From Reticulitermes lucifugus (Eukaryota; Arthropoda; Insecta; Blattodea; Rhinotermitidae): a stretch of DNA of 53,896 nucleotides. Shown piece by piece: positions 20,695-32,804 of this stretch. How positions within the stretch are numbered: position 1 is the first letter of the stretch; every line of letters begins with the position of its first letter. The notes below the pieces were generated by a model, which searched no databases, was not told where the DNA came from, and saw only the letters and a program-made list of their open reading frames with translations. Both the position numbers and the translations under genes were made by a program. The stretch is from assembly GCA_026260175.1 (NCBI GenBank), contig JAKCWW010000368.1, forward strand, positions 45,723-99,618, written 5' to 3'.

Positions 20695-21118
20695 AGCGAG
20701 GTGCATACAGGATTTTGGGGGAGACCTGAGGGAAGGAGACCATTTGAAAGACACAGGCGTAGATGGGAGGATAATATTGAAATGGATCTTCAAGAAGTGG
20801 GATGGGAGGGCGTGGACTGAATTGATATGGCTCAGGATAGGGACAGGTGGCGGGTTCTTGTGAATGCGGTAATGAACCTTCGGGTATTGATTCAAATGTT
20901 TATAATTGAATTTTGACTATGATGTTTATAATAAGGACTGTTTTTATATAATTACTGTGATTTTGTATGACGTTTTCTATATCCTTTGGTTGTTAAACCT
21001 GTACTGGATCCGATGGAATATAATAAATCAATCAATAAAACGCGGGGAATTTCTTGACTAGCTGAGGACCTGTTACCTTCTCAGCAAGGACTCTGCTCGA
21101 TGGAGTTAGTTTGTTAGT
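20695..21118 (+). mobile_element. LINE 3' end, copy 4, split by a nested LINE insertion
   Basis: It carries the longest version of this tail: [19 protein letters not shown], an in-frame stop, then [20 protein letters not shown]. The tail resumes at about 21041 with GCGGGGAATTTCTTGACTAG and ends CGATGGAGTTAGTTTGTTAG. The intervening 20885-21040 is foreign. Confidence 0.82.
20885..21040 (+). mobile_element. Nested short LINE-type 3' end with AATC tail
   Basis: About 155 bp lie inside the copy 4 LINE tail, replacing the few bases expected between CTTCGGG and GCGGGGAATTT. It ends in GGAATATAATAAATCAATCA plus ATAAA, a repeat tail typical of another non-LTR family. It encodes nothing. Confidence 0.75.
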
Positions 21119-24100
21119 TAGCATATATTGGATTGGTGTCTTGCAACAATTCTCGTTCTGTAGTTTCATGAACCTACCCCTGTTATGACGTCAGTATCGC
21201 AGTGCAGTATAAATTACTAAGAGAGGTAAATGTACAGTTAATTGTGGCTTGAATGTGGTGAAGGAGGTTGGCACTCAAGGGCGGAAGGAGTACTGAAGGT
21301 AATATTGTGGTGTCTGGGTTTTTTGGGGGGAATTGTGTACCATTTCTTAAAATTGTATGAGTAATTATAGTGATATAAACCCACTAAACAATATTTGTCC
21401 GTTTTGAAGTCTTGTAATAGTGACGAACTAGTAGTGCCAATGTCACTGCTGAAATTCCCGTTGCGGAAATGTGCCATTGCATTTTATTGCAGTTGCAATG
21501 TTTTTCCAATTGTGTGTCTGTGATATGAAGTACTGCAAGGGCATACTACTTTTGCCACTGTCTTACTTGTTTATCCTTTTCCGGAGAACAAATATGAACG
21601 AACTATGTTGAACCGGAATTACAAAATGGTCCACGTCCATGTTGGAATACTTACGCACATTCCTTGTCTTTCGGGACAGAAAGCAATGATGTAGAATATT
21701 TGTGGCCTAATAGAACACTTGTTTCAAATACAAATATAAATACATAGCAATATTTATGTACAGTGTTTGAGAAAACAATAATTACGTCATGCACCCAGCG
21801 CAATTGATAACATGGTTTTATATAATTTGTAATTCAGTATAGGCGAATTCTTGCACAATATAAGTGAGATAATGCCTGTTCGCTACTGACTTAAATGGTT
21901 TTATACCATGGTGCAAACTTTTGATGCTAATATTAACTGCCATGCATAACCCATTCTCCCACTTGACGTAATAAGAGGGTGAAAACGTCCTTAAAATGTA
22001 AACGCCTGCAAAAACTGTGATGGGCATTCATCCATTTAAAGCGGTGGTTACTGTAGGTACCATGTGCTGTATCATTCTGGACTGAGTGTATTGTCCACAC
22101 AGCCCACACATAGGTTTTGTAGTGGGAACACAGTGTTATCTGGGAAGTGGGAACTGCATTTTGAAATAATATTTGGAGGATATCAGGTTTCACTTGGCAT
22201 TTAAGTAAACGCCAAATTATGTCGGAGCACTGTGAATGTAAATGGTGTGGCATATGATTAAACACAATATGTCTTCCTAAAATCTGGAGTTTAAAGAGTG
22301 TGATGTATATTGTGTAATTTGCCAAATAATTGAGCTGGTACATTTGCCACTTATGTATTTTTGTTAGGTGACCTGAAATAAAACCTGTAGTTCATTTGAA
22401 AGTGTGATGATAAACCACTGGATAGAGCACATCATGAGCTTATGAGTGATCATACTAGATGATCTGTGTGACTGATACATATAAAAAGTCTTGTAGCTTG
22501 CATAGAAAGTGTATAGCAATTTTTAAGTAAGCTGTTGTGCAGAAATAATACTGTAAGACAAAGTTTTTGAACATTTTTCAGTTGAAATACTCTGTGTTCT
22601 AAAAGTGAAACTTTCCATGCCTGTTGTCAACGGTAAGTTTTAATCTAAAAATTGCATGTTATTCTGTATTATAAATGCAAAAGATACGGGCTTTTGTAAC
22701 AAAATTAATTTATTTCATGCACTTAACGTGATTTATGTCACTCTTACTGATATTTAACAATATATGTAATATATTGTGTATACCTTTTTGTGGTCCATGT
22801 ACCACCCATAGGTACATGTATCCCCAGTTCAGAACCACTGTAATAAGGCGAAGGAAAGTAAATTTCTCCTGTGCTATTTGATATGGCTTAATAATCATTA
22901 TTTTTACAAGAGGCAGTCGTAAATATGGAACTGCAGTAACTATAGCTGTATGTGTGTGTGTGTGTTTGCAGAGTGTGAGGGCAGGTCTGTTCAGCAGCAG
23001 TTGAGATTTTATTGAAGCTGAGTGACATGCTGCAAGAACTGTGTCAGTGCCAGTGAGAACATGAGGAGGTGGCGAATAGAGTGCCAGTAGCTATTGACAG
23101 ACTTAACAAGGTAACAAGATGAATGTTAAGTTTTTGCTCTGATTTACACTGCCAGATTAGAGGAGGGGAATGTGTGTGTTATTTCTCCAGTCCATCAGTA
23201 ACATACACAGGAAGCTCTATTTTCTGTTCTGTAAACTCGGAAGATTTTATTGATGGTACAGCCCAGTTTAACGTGATGTTACACATGTAAACATTGAACT
23301 GCACAATATTCTCAAATAAATAAAGTATGTAATGTATCATCGTGGGACATTTATTTATTCATTTAAAGCATGCCTTGTTAGGGTCCTAAAGAATTAAGAG
23401 TATACAGGTTTTAATGGGTTATGTCATGAGTCACTGTGCAGATTTCGCGGTCCTCTGTTGCATAGATTAATGAATCACGTCGAGTCGACACAAAATTCTC
23501 AGCTTGTAGACCCTGTAGAAGGAATTGAAAATACCAGATAGCCCTCTACCTCTGTAAATGTTTTATATCTAAAATTCTAAATAAATTTCCACCCTATTTT
23601 GGGAGGGGGTCATGACAACATGCAAGAATAGCTACAGTAAAATATCAGTATAATGAACTTGCATGAACCAAAAAATTATATACATTGAGTGAAATTTCAT
23701 TTCATTGAAAGACAATAAAGCTGATTAAAAGATTAAGAATTATTGTCTAAGCCAATGTATTTGTGTGAGATAAATGACTCACATCATGTTCATTGTCACA
23801 TTATTGAGTATAATAGCAATTGCTCATAACTACATAACAACATAACTACAGCCACAACAAATAAAAAATAAATGATTATTCTTAGAGTTCAGTTTGTCCC
23901 ACACAACAGGGCATGTCAGTTGTGATGCATCTCAAGACGTAGACACACTTCATTGCATGTACAACAAGCCAGGATTCTGGTTTTTAGTTTTGCTGTACAC
24001 CTTAGCTGTATATACATGTAATATTACAGTAGGACAGATGAACACAGAGCAGGAATCACAAACAAACCTTCTCCAGCTGTTCCTATGGACAAAAGCTGCA

Positions 24101-25003
24101 TTTCATGTACCTAACACAAGTCACCAGGAGAACAGTTAACAAATGGCACAGTAGTAGTAGATGCATTCCTCATTGGTATTCTACTTGTCACAGAAAATAA
24201 TAACGAAGTAAAACTTTGTAAGTTATGTCACTGTCCAGCTTCTTAATTGGTGAGCATGAGTTCCACTCAGGGAATATCATATGTTCTAGTTTCTCAGTAA
24301 CTGTGGATTATAATGCAGGTATCACACAGTAACTGATTATTTTTGGATATTTAATTAATTGTTGTCACTATATACAAGCAATTATAGTATTTTCCCATGT
24401 TTGGGTTTGTTATTTTGTTTAGCTGAAGTTGTTAAAAAGATATCACAGATTACACTTTTTGTACTTTGTAAGTGAGATTTCTGTTTCTTCATGGAGCACA
24501 TGAAAACACGTTATTACTGCTCAGAAGCCAAACTAGGAGGGAACACTTTTTCTGCATTTCTGTAGCTTCCACAATCTTCTTCTATCCAGGGAAATTGAAA
24601 ACCAATGTTTCTGTAACCTGATTGGTTAGTTTGTTACATTTTTTTTTGTTGCTGATTTTCCTGTTGGTCTTAAACCAAGTGCTGACTTTTGATTGGTTGT
24701 GTCAAATGGTGGATGTAAGCTGGAACATGTTGCTTGAAGTGGCTTACATCACAGCATCATACAGACTAATTTAAACCTCCCCCTGGCCACAAACTGTCAA
24801 TTTTCAGATTACGGACTGGCTCCTAACTTCCAAAACTTAGGGTTGACCTGATAGTGACAAATTCTGAACATTTTACTTTCTGCTTTGGTTCACATGCCGT
24901 TTTGCCAAGATGGAGCCAGAGCCTTTCCTTTCTTGTAAAAATATGGGTTCATAAATAGCATGTGTAAGAAGCTATTGCTATTAATTTGATATGAAATATT
25001 TAG
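21119..25003. other. Long intergenic stretch, no gene recognised
   Basis: About 3.9 kb of AT-rich DNA. A short TG run lies near 22949. TACAGTAAAATATCAGTATA at about 23632 resembles one end of a pogo-type MITE, but its partner is not found. No exon or RNA gene could be supported. Confidence 0.5.
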
Positions 25004-25358
25004 AACCAATTGTCTTCTGGACTTTGTCCATCGTCCAGATAAAATATAAAAATATAAAATCACGACGTTTCGGAAGCTGGTTCTTCTTCCGTCTTCAGGT
25101 GAAGGGAGGGGAGACACCTACTCAGATGGGTCCTTTAGACCGAGCTAATCTCAATCACTGGACAACCTAAGCCGGTAAAACCACAGCNNNNNNNNNNNNN
25201 NNNNNNNNNNNNNNNNNNNNNNNNNNNNNNNNNNNNNNNNNNNNNNNNNNNNNNNNNNNCCCCTCCCTTCACCTGAAGACGGAAGAAGAACCAGCTTCCG
25301 AAACGTCGTGATTTTATGTTTTATCCGGATGATGGACAAAGTCCAGAAGACAATTGGT
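25004..25358. mobile_element. Foldback element with hammerhead-like cores, interrupted by assembly gap
   Basis: Left arm 25004-25111 and right arm 25260-25358 are inverted copies, sharing AACCAATTGTCTTCTGGACT and TTCGGAAGCTGGTTCTTC read on the left. The plus-strand core at about 25273-25307 reads CTGAAGA, C, GGAAG, a loop, CTTCC, then GAAAC, and the left arm carries the same on the minus strand. The centre is unresolved. I see no convincing target-site duplication. Confidence 0.8.
25188..25259. other. Assembly gap (72 N)
   Basis: The gap sits at the inner end of a foldback arm, where assemblies commonly break. Confidence 0.95.
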
Positions 25359-27591
25359 TTTCAATGTCATACACCATCGTCAGAACCTTTTACAATTTAT
25401 CAATGAAATAGTCTTTCATCTTGGGTTGGCATATCTGGGATTTTAACTCTAGACTGATGGCTACATTACTTTTTGCACAAATTGTACTACTTGTTTTATG
25501 GGTTGAAGCAGTGGTATGCCAAAATAACCCGTTGAAGTTCAAAGAACATGTGTTATGATTTTCATTGAAGAGCTGCATTTTACATCTGTCAACCATCAAT
25601 GTCATCAAAGGAAGCTCCTTATGTATTTATGACTAACTATTCCTTTATTAGATGTGAATGGATTACTGATGTTAGAACACTGAAAATGGTCCACATATTT
25701 GATGCCTGATTTTGTTTCTGGCAGAGTGCAGTACCTCAAATGTGAGAAAGTTCAGTGTCCAGTGTCACAAATGTATTCCATATTCATTCAGTTTAATGTA
25801 GCTAGCAAATAGTAGGTCATTTTCTTACATAAAGTCACCATTATTTACACCTAAACCCTTCTATTAATATGCCACCTGAATACTGGACATTTAGAAATTC
25901 CTACAGAGGAAGTAACTGTGTACTTTCATCGGTGGTTAAGTGAGAAATTAGTAATGAATATTTTAAATTTTTGTAGGCACCCAGAAATCCTAGTAGACAC
26001 ACAGAGGGCCCATGGTCATATATTTGGCGGTCCTGGTTGAGATGTATTTCCAGTTATAATTATTATTATTTTGTGTGATCATTCCATGTACAGGTGATTG
26101 ACATGTAATGTGTTCCGTATGCAGTGATGAAGTATCTGAGATATATGGAATAGGTTGGTGCGAGGAAGATAGTAATTGTATGTTATTGAGCAGATTTTAG
26201 CAATACATCTGTTGAGTGCTTAACCATCCAGTTTGGTGAACCTGAATATAAGTTGTGGGATTGCAGGTTTATGAGATGTGACATCGTGAAGTTTGGTAGA
26301 TAGGTACAACTAACTTGGAGGAATTTGCTGCACCCATTTTCAGGATAGAAGAGTTTGTACTCTCTACCTTGAAGATTGAGACATCACATTCCTTTGAAAT
26401 GTTGCTATGTACCTATCCAATGACAAAAGTATCTCATCCCACAAGCCCATAATCTTAATATTATATGGCAAGAGAACCCTAGATCTTGCATGCATATCCT
26501 TAGCTTTCAGTTCACTATGTATTAACCTTCATATCTGAATTAGGGACAAGATAAGCAGTCTTATAATCTGTGCCATGTCAAATTTAAATAAAGGATGAAG
26601 GTGTGTTGAAAATTGCACTCTTGGGTATGTGGTATAGAATGGTGAACTTTGCAAGCACTGCATGTAGGAGGTTTTGTGTATTGTTTGCAGTGTGTAGTTA
26701 ACAACACAAGTGAGAGACCAGCCATATTTTTACACTGTTTGTTGTAAATAAGAACATAATTTATTCAATTACCAGATAATAAAAATCTGTCATTTGAATT
26801 AGGCTATGTGTGAATGCAGGTTGCATAATGACACATTCTTGAACACCCACTGAATTTCTGTATGTGGAACAATTTCCCATCCTTTTTATTTTCAATGTGA
26901 CTTGTACCAGCTACAATAGGCCAACAGTGCCATCTGTTTGATGTATGTGACTGCTAGAAGTGATGACAGGGACTGTAAAGAGCAGAGCTAGGTAACATAC
27001 AGCACATGATTATACAGAGATGGTAAATTGCAAAGTCAGTGGCAAAGGCTTCTGACAGCACACCAATATGTGAAAATAATTATGTTGGAAGCCTTCTGGC
27101 AGAAAATGAGAAAGGGTTAATACAGTGACATAAAGTGAGTGATATAGATTTCATCTTCATTGGGATGGCATGTTTCTTGTACCAAAGTACAGCAGAACCC
27201 TTGATGTACGTGTGACATAAGCAGAACATAATCTAGAGCAAGAGTAGTTTTGAGGCGTGTGCATGCGTGCGCATGCATGCATGTGTCATGAGTAACCCTT
27301 CCTGACATTGCAGACTGTCTCATTTACAGCATGTGCCAACTCACATTATGTGTGCTTAAGAAACCCCTTAGTTTGTTGGGGATTTTATTCAGCCATTTTT
27401 TTTATAGTTTATTGTTGTTGCAATAGTGTTGCTTAAAAATCACTAGTTGAAAAGAACAAAAAGTATGAAATGCAGTCCAAAAAACTACATAATAGGATAA
27501 ACCTGCATGTGTCACTCCTGCTCTTGACAAAAGAGTCAGGTATGTAGAAGGAAGGAAACAAGCAATCTGATAGCAAGAACTTGATTCTGAC
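25359..27591. other. Intergenic, nothing recognised
   Basis: No gene, RNA gene or transposon end that I can support. There is an alternating GCATGC-rich patch at about 27258-27285. Confidence 0.5.
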
Positions 27592-27815
27592 TTCGATGTA
27601 TACATGGCATATGGGTAGCAGATGGTACACATCAGACCTGCTCACATGGTCATCACTGGTGTTTCAGAATTTGCCACCTGTGGCATCAAGGCTTGTATCC
27701 CAACACAGAATGAGTTTGTGTCGCGTGTCTTTAGGCAGAAGGTAACAGCTTGCTTTATGTTCGCAACAGTTACAAACTGCTTCCCTGCCGGCTGCTTCTT
27801 AAGTTCTCATGGAGC
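27592..27815 (-). pseudogene. Mariner transposase C-terminus, minus-strand copy
   Basis: The minus strand from about 27803 reads LKKQPAGKQFVT, then IKQAVTFCLK, matching the end of a mariner transposase (LKKHLAGK...F type). The following flank (ATGTGTACCATCTGCTACCC on the minus strand) also occurs downstream of the relic at 37190. It is a fragment only. Confidence 0.75.
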
Positions 27816-27888
27816 ACATGATCAGGACTCTATGGAGGGTAGTCCATAACCTCCCAGCCATAGCACTGTAACCAGTCCAGTTGGCAGT

Positions 27889-28127
27889 ATGGGGCCTAGT
27901 GGCTTCCATCTGTGTAGATCCCGTAAGAAGCACCTGGCTGGCAGGCAGTTTGCAACAGACACCAACATGAAGAAAGCTGTCACCTCCTGGCTACAGACAC
28001 TTAACACTCATTTCTTCTGTACCATAATAAAAGCCCTGTTGACACAGCTGGACAAATGCTTAAATGTCAGTGGTTACTAAGTGTAGATGTGATGTGTGCC
28101 AGCTGCTATCCATGTGCCATGTACAAA
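27889..28127 (+). pseudogene. Mariner transposase C-terminus, plus-strand copy
   Basis: It reads KKHLAGRQFATDTNMKKAVT and then LLTQLDKCLNVSGY with a stop at 28078-28080, the C-terminal signature of mariner transposases. It is an inverted, diverged copy of 27592-27815, so the two C-terminal halves face each other head to head. No catalytic region is present. Confidence 0.8.
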
Positions 28128-28136
28128 GTATCAGCC

Positions 28137-29189
28137 AAAAGTTTCTGGACTGGGGCACTATAACAGTTTCAGGCTTACCTTAATTACAGGTTGATATTGT
28201 CCCCAGCACATCTACCACTGTTGAAAGCAAGTCCCATTATGTGACGCTGTCAGGCTCAACTTTAATGTCCACAGTATCCCCAGGTTATTGTCCCTAGCTG
28301 GGTGATAATGGTAAACCCAGCTTTTCATGTTATGACCTTACAAAGGAAGTTTCTGGACTTTTTGGCCTGATCTTAGGTCCTTGTAAACAGGAAGTCAGTT
28401 TTGTTTCTGGTTGTCATTGAGCAGATGGGGCACAATTTTGCAGTAGTCAGCCTTATATTTAAATCTTCAGTTAAAATGTATCAGCATGTATTGTGATAGG
28501 CCTAGAATGTTGCAAATATATTACACCGCTCCCCGGATATAACACCGTCGTTTATACCGCGGATTCGAATATACCGCGGGCCTTTCCTGTTCCCAAGATT
28601 CTGAGAAAAATATGTGTAAAATTAGAAGAGTTTTTAGACCATTAGAGAATCACTGAATTAGAGAATAATTGTAGCCGTCGGTTATGGCACAGTTGTCTTA
28701 TAACGTGGGTCGGATCCCTACCCTGCAAACCCGCTTTATAACCGGGGAGTGGTGTATTCATATGTCATCTGTCCTCATGGATGATTTGATGCAGTTTTCC
28801 CACATTTTCATCTGTTTGACCTGATGGGCAACCTGACCATTCAGAATGCTCAACCAGAGTTTGGCTGCTTTTGAAACGTGAATACCGTTCATTGGCACCA
28901 TCATGAAATGCTTTATTCAAATATTTCATAAGCCTCAGAATCTGGTTTCTCTTGGTTAAAACAAAACATTATGTGCAAATTCTCTATACCTTAAGGGCTG
29001 CCATTTCACTTGGCTACAATAATTGCAGAACACAAGCAAGACAAGCACACTTGAACATTAATTGCACATAAACACAACCTGTTAAGTGACTTTCACCACA
29101 CTGATTCACAGTAAATTAATTAGGCTGTGCCTATCGGCACACAGCTGCATTACATCTGCTTAATGTTTCATGGGTCAGTCCAGAAACTT
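28137..29189 (-). mobile_element. Mariner-like element relic, copy A
   Basis: Bounded by inverted ends: AAAAGTTTCTGGACTGG at 28137-28153 and CAGTCCAGAAACTT at 29176-29189. The minus strand at about 28900-28770 gives RYSRFKSSQTLVEH and then DENVGKLHQIIHEDR, the N-terminal region of a mariner transposase. The catalytic part appears deleted. A second copy is at 48233-49496. A MITE is inserted at 28524-28754. Confidence 0.8.
28524..28754. mobile_element. MITE with CACCGCTCCCCGG termini, inserted in mariner copy A
   Basis: 231 bp between TA dinucleotides (28522-28523 and 28755-28756). Ends are inverted: CACCGCTCCCCGGATATAA on the left and, inward from the right, CACCACTCCCCGGTTATAA. No coding capacity. 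The paralogous mariner copy at 48233 lacks it, giving the empty site. Confidence 0.9.
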
Positions 29190-30440
29190 CACGCCTCATA
29201 CACATCAAAGTCAGAATACAGTTGTCCATCAAATGTGTTCATTACCTTATTTTTTTAAACTTAATTGTACATTATACCTAAAAGATCTGATCACCCGTCT
29301 GTCTGCCCTTTGCATTGTGTTAACAGTGCAAGGCCCACACCGCTGACTTAAAGCATGTGAGCATAGTACTACTGTGGCCTAATAACATTAGCTCTACTTT
29401 GGCGCTCTCTCACTTCATTCTTTTGCAGAGGCTGTATAATGCTTGTACCAAAATGTTCAAGAAAGGAGGATAATTTAGGTTATACATTTCAATGTAAGCA
29501 AGCCTAAAAATGTCTTGCCACACTGTTAACTCTAAATTCCCAACCATAAAAAGTGAAATGAAAAACTACAAACATGTAAATCTTTGGCCAGTAGCAAAAA
29601 CCATTTTGAGCCAAGGGGCCAAATTGTGACAGTCAAGTGGTTATTTCTGCACAGTATGTCTTGAAACCACTGTCCAGTAAGGCTGTGGATCCCAAAACTA
29701 TCAAATGCTGAATACATAAATCTAAGTAAATACAGCATAACCATAGATCTCTGGATCTGTTTCAAGACTACTGCAAAGTCCTGTGTTTTATCAGAGAACT
29801 GAACTGCTTTCTCCTGGCAGTGACCACATTCACAGTCACAAGTTCTTGGAAAAATAGTTACTTGCCACAAAGCATTCTGTGCGTTTCCATAACTTCTTGT
29901 CCCAGTATCATGAGGTTTCTCTAGGTCTGTGACTCACAAATAAACTGAAAAATAAATTGTTCAAATGCATGTATTTTGCCCTATGTAACCATATTTTAGT
30001 GAGTTACAGAGTTGAAGTTAATAATTATTATAATAATAATAAATACAAATAAGACAAGATAAATAGTCTGACAGTATTAATACTTAGCAGGCAGGCATTA
30101 AAGGCACAATACTAAGAATAAAGCAAGCCTTAAATAATTTTGGTGTTTCGGTAGTAATAGCATGGATTACGATCTTCTGAGTTATGAGGCTGTGTAGTCA
30201 GGGTCAATTGTGAAGATGACGGCCATTCCTTCTTCTCAGGCTTTGGTGCTTGGGAAACTATGATATCACATCCTAGAAGACCTAATGTTAATATTCATGG
30301 CTACTAAGAAATCTGATGCAGCATAGGGGGAGGGATCAGATTATAAGTTCCCTTAGAAACAAACCTCATTACTGTTCACAGCGTGTTACGCTAACATTTT
30401 GTGACAGCATAAATGTCAAAATTGTCACTGCATTTTGCAC
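29190..30440. other. Intergenic with an unassigned 112-codon minus-strand frame
   Basis: The minus-strand frame at 29532-29870 (112 codons, Cys-rich start CDCECGHCQEK) matches nothing I know and may be chance. No other feature is seen. Confidence 0.35.
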
Positions 30441-30610
30441 TGAAGAAAACCATGTTCTGGGTTGTGTCACCATGTAGTGTGTTAGATATGTATGAGCATT
30501 TCAGGGGAACCTGCTGCCTCCACCATCAGGGTGATGGAGACAGCAGGTTCCTCTGAAACATCATGCTACAGTAGGGACATGTCCCACATGGTGGTTTTCT
30601 TCAAATCTCA
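30441..30610. repeat. Imperfect foldback (hairpin) repeat
   Basis: The inner arms are strong: GGAACCTGCTGCCTCCACCATC against GGTGATGGAGACAGCAGGTTCC meeting at about 30529. Outer arms extend with GAAGAAAACC on the left and GGTTTTCTTC on the right. Read on the minus strand, it has CTGATGG...CCCCTGAAAT, a degenerate form of the hammerhead-like core in the other foldbacks. Confidence 0.8.
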
Positions 30611-31040
30611 CTTGATAGTTGCACTTAACATAACTCCATGAATCTTGATGTTTTGATTTACAAAACCCAAAAATATCTGAGAAGACTCAGTAGGATAGAG
30701 CATTTAATGTCCTCTACATAGGTCTTCTAGGAAGAGCCATTTCTGAGAATACTGACTTCGCTGTTCAGTTATTGAACAAACCAATTTTGTTAAAATATTT
30801 GCCACATTGATGAGTATTTCAAATAAAGCTACTGGTACTAATATCTCCATTGTATGTTACAATACACCACTGTTTCTCAAAGTACTGTTAAATATTTCAT
30901 TTCCCAACAAATGTCTGTGACCACCACCAGAACCAAATTATGGCTCAGGCAACCTGCACACCTTTTGACGTCATTGGTTCCTCCTGGATGTTGCTTGCAA
31001 AGCAAGCTGCCTTGATTTGTACCATAATTTTGCATACGTG
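30611..31040. other. Intergenic, part of an unassigned frame
   Basis: No supported gene. The minus-strand frame 30877-31185 spans the inferred hAT end at 31041 and is not an independent gene that I can defend. Confidence 0.4.
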
Positions 31041-31620
31041 CAGTTTTGTGGGGCCGGGACACAAACACAGTAACAAAGAAAAATAAGGAGAAAACGTAAA
31101 ATTTATTCACGTCAGATACAAAAGTAACACAATACAGCACAAAAACTGCACAAGCCACAACCAGTTTTAAGAATGCGTATTTCAATATGGTTTTATAGAA
31201 TTTTCGTGGCTCTTTTGGAAGAAAATTCGCAGATTATATCGTTATAATTTAAATTTTTCGGGGTTTCGTTTTCGATTGATAACAGTGGTAAAGAAAAGAA
31301 GCGCTCCTGACTAATTTTCGATCTTTTTTTTNGGGGGGGGGGATACTGCGTAAGTTCCTGTTTTGAGAACGATCGCTCCGCCGAGGCCACTGTAACGGGT
31401 GCTGTTAGCAATATATAATCACATTTGGATAGATTTAAGAGAGATTATTATTGATTATACTTTTGGTGCGTTGAAGCTTGTACATTCTGATGCACTGTGG
31501 CCAAATCTTTGTGCACGGTGAGACTTTGTAGTATATGGCTGGAAAAATCTACTTTTGACAACAAATCGCACCAAACAGTTCGGTTTACTATAAGTTCAAA
31601 TATGATCAGTTGCTGTTCGC
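31041..31620 (-). pseudogene. hAT transposase relic (C-terminal dimerisation region)
   Basis: The minus strand encodes LTAPVTVASAERSFSK, then SQERFFSLPLLSIENE, then the end CEFSSKRATKIL, the C-terminal dimerisation domain of ZMYM-like hAT transposases. Upstream (about 31600-31510) TVWCDLLSKVDFSS and ILQSLTVHKDLATVHQN fit the preceding region. Between SFSK and SQER the sequence is garbled at a T/G homopolymer with an ambiguous base (31332). A possible end, CAGTTTTGTGGGGCC, starts at 31041. Nonfunctional. Confidence 0.75.
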
Positions 31621-32804
31621 TTTTCATTTTATTATCAGATTCGTATTTACAATTTCAGCTAAAGCAGCTTGAAAATTTGGGACTTGAAACCGCATAGATT
31701 TACGCTTTCTGTATGACATTCCTATCTTGTTTCCGATGGGGGTTCGGGAGAGAGGTATTTCACATGTTAATGCCCCAACTAGACATTGACGCTGCAAACG
31801 TGGTATATATGTCTTCTAAATTAAAAAATTAAAAAAAAAGGACTTCGCAGCATCTCCAAGAAGTAAATTTTAAGTTGTGGCTTCCACAAGGAACATAAAT
31901 TTCCACGTAAAATATTTCTAAGTACATGACGTCTCCACCCGGCCGTCCCTTATTTCCCAGGGTTGACCCTGACCATTGTGACACAGAAACAGAAGCGGGG
32001 CGGGTCCGGGTTCAGCCGCACGTGCTGAACCCGCTTCACGGCGGCCCTGCCTTTTTACTATTATAAAGGTAAAAAAAGTGGGAGGGTGCAAGCAGGCCAT
32101 CATAAATCGGGGGNGGGTCTACTGTATAGAGTTCATTAGTTACAGAAATACATGCAACATAAACCACGCCTTTTTCACATATATTACTAAGGAGGAAGGT
32201 GTTGCAGTAGTGGAAAGAGTAGAACCACAATAAGTAGGATGTATCGGGCATGGGGCAGCCTTCACAACTGCAAGTTAAAGTTCCCAAGCGCATCGAGAAG
32301 AGCGAGCAGTCGACCGTCAGAACACACCTGTTCCTGGAGACATTGCAGTGCTGTTCTGTAAGTGAAATCAGACCTTACTGTTTGTTACCTGCGGCTGTAA
32401 TCCCAAAGTCTAACCGTTGGATCAGTCAATATAAATTTCCACAGTTGCTTTACCTCATCTATTCCAATATTATAAGTTATGGCCTCCTGGGATCTAATGC
32501 TGTATATCAAATTCCGCGGCATTACATCTCACACGACCATAAACTTAATACTGGCCACCCTGACAACTTCAACCCTCAATCACCGGCCGTGTTTGCCTTA
32601 GAAGACATTTCGCAATGAGAAAGTCTTGTGTGCCGTTCTCTACTGTCCACGCCCACAGTAATAGAGCTGCACCAACTCTTCTAGAACCTAAAGTCCAATA
32701 ATGCTGGCGGATGTGATTTTAATTCTGTCAGTACTAGGTGCCCGTATATAACAGCCTAATCCTACATTACTCCTATATTAACAATCCTTCGAGACGTTTC
32801 ATAT
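31621..32804. other. Intergenic with a GC-rich patch
   Basis: No gene is supported. At 31930-32060 a GC-rich segment holds a short hairpin (GCGGGTCCGGGTTCAGC against GCTGAACCCGC), which could be the edge of an unrecognised transposon. An ambiguous base in a G run lies at 32114. Confidence 0.4.

Noticed and set aside
20300-21250. Promoter or first exon of a second host gene in a slightly GC-richer region
   Set aside because: No conserved coding segment or convincing start context; the area is mostly LINE tails.
23632-23660. pogo-type MITE end
   Set aside because: No inverted partner within several hundred bases; a single end is not enough.
29532-29870. 112-codon minus-strand frame, Cys-rich at the start
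   Set aside because: No family match, no splice or promoter context, and length possible by chance in this composition.
30877-31185. 102-codon minus-strand frame with a hydrophobic, signal-like start
   Set aside because: It spans the inferred hAT end and has no recognised domain. Its hydrophobic start is explained by an AT-rich 3' flank.
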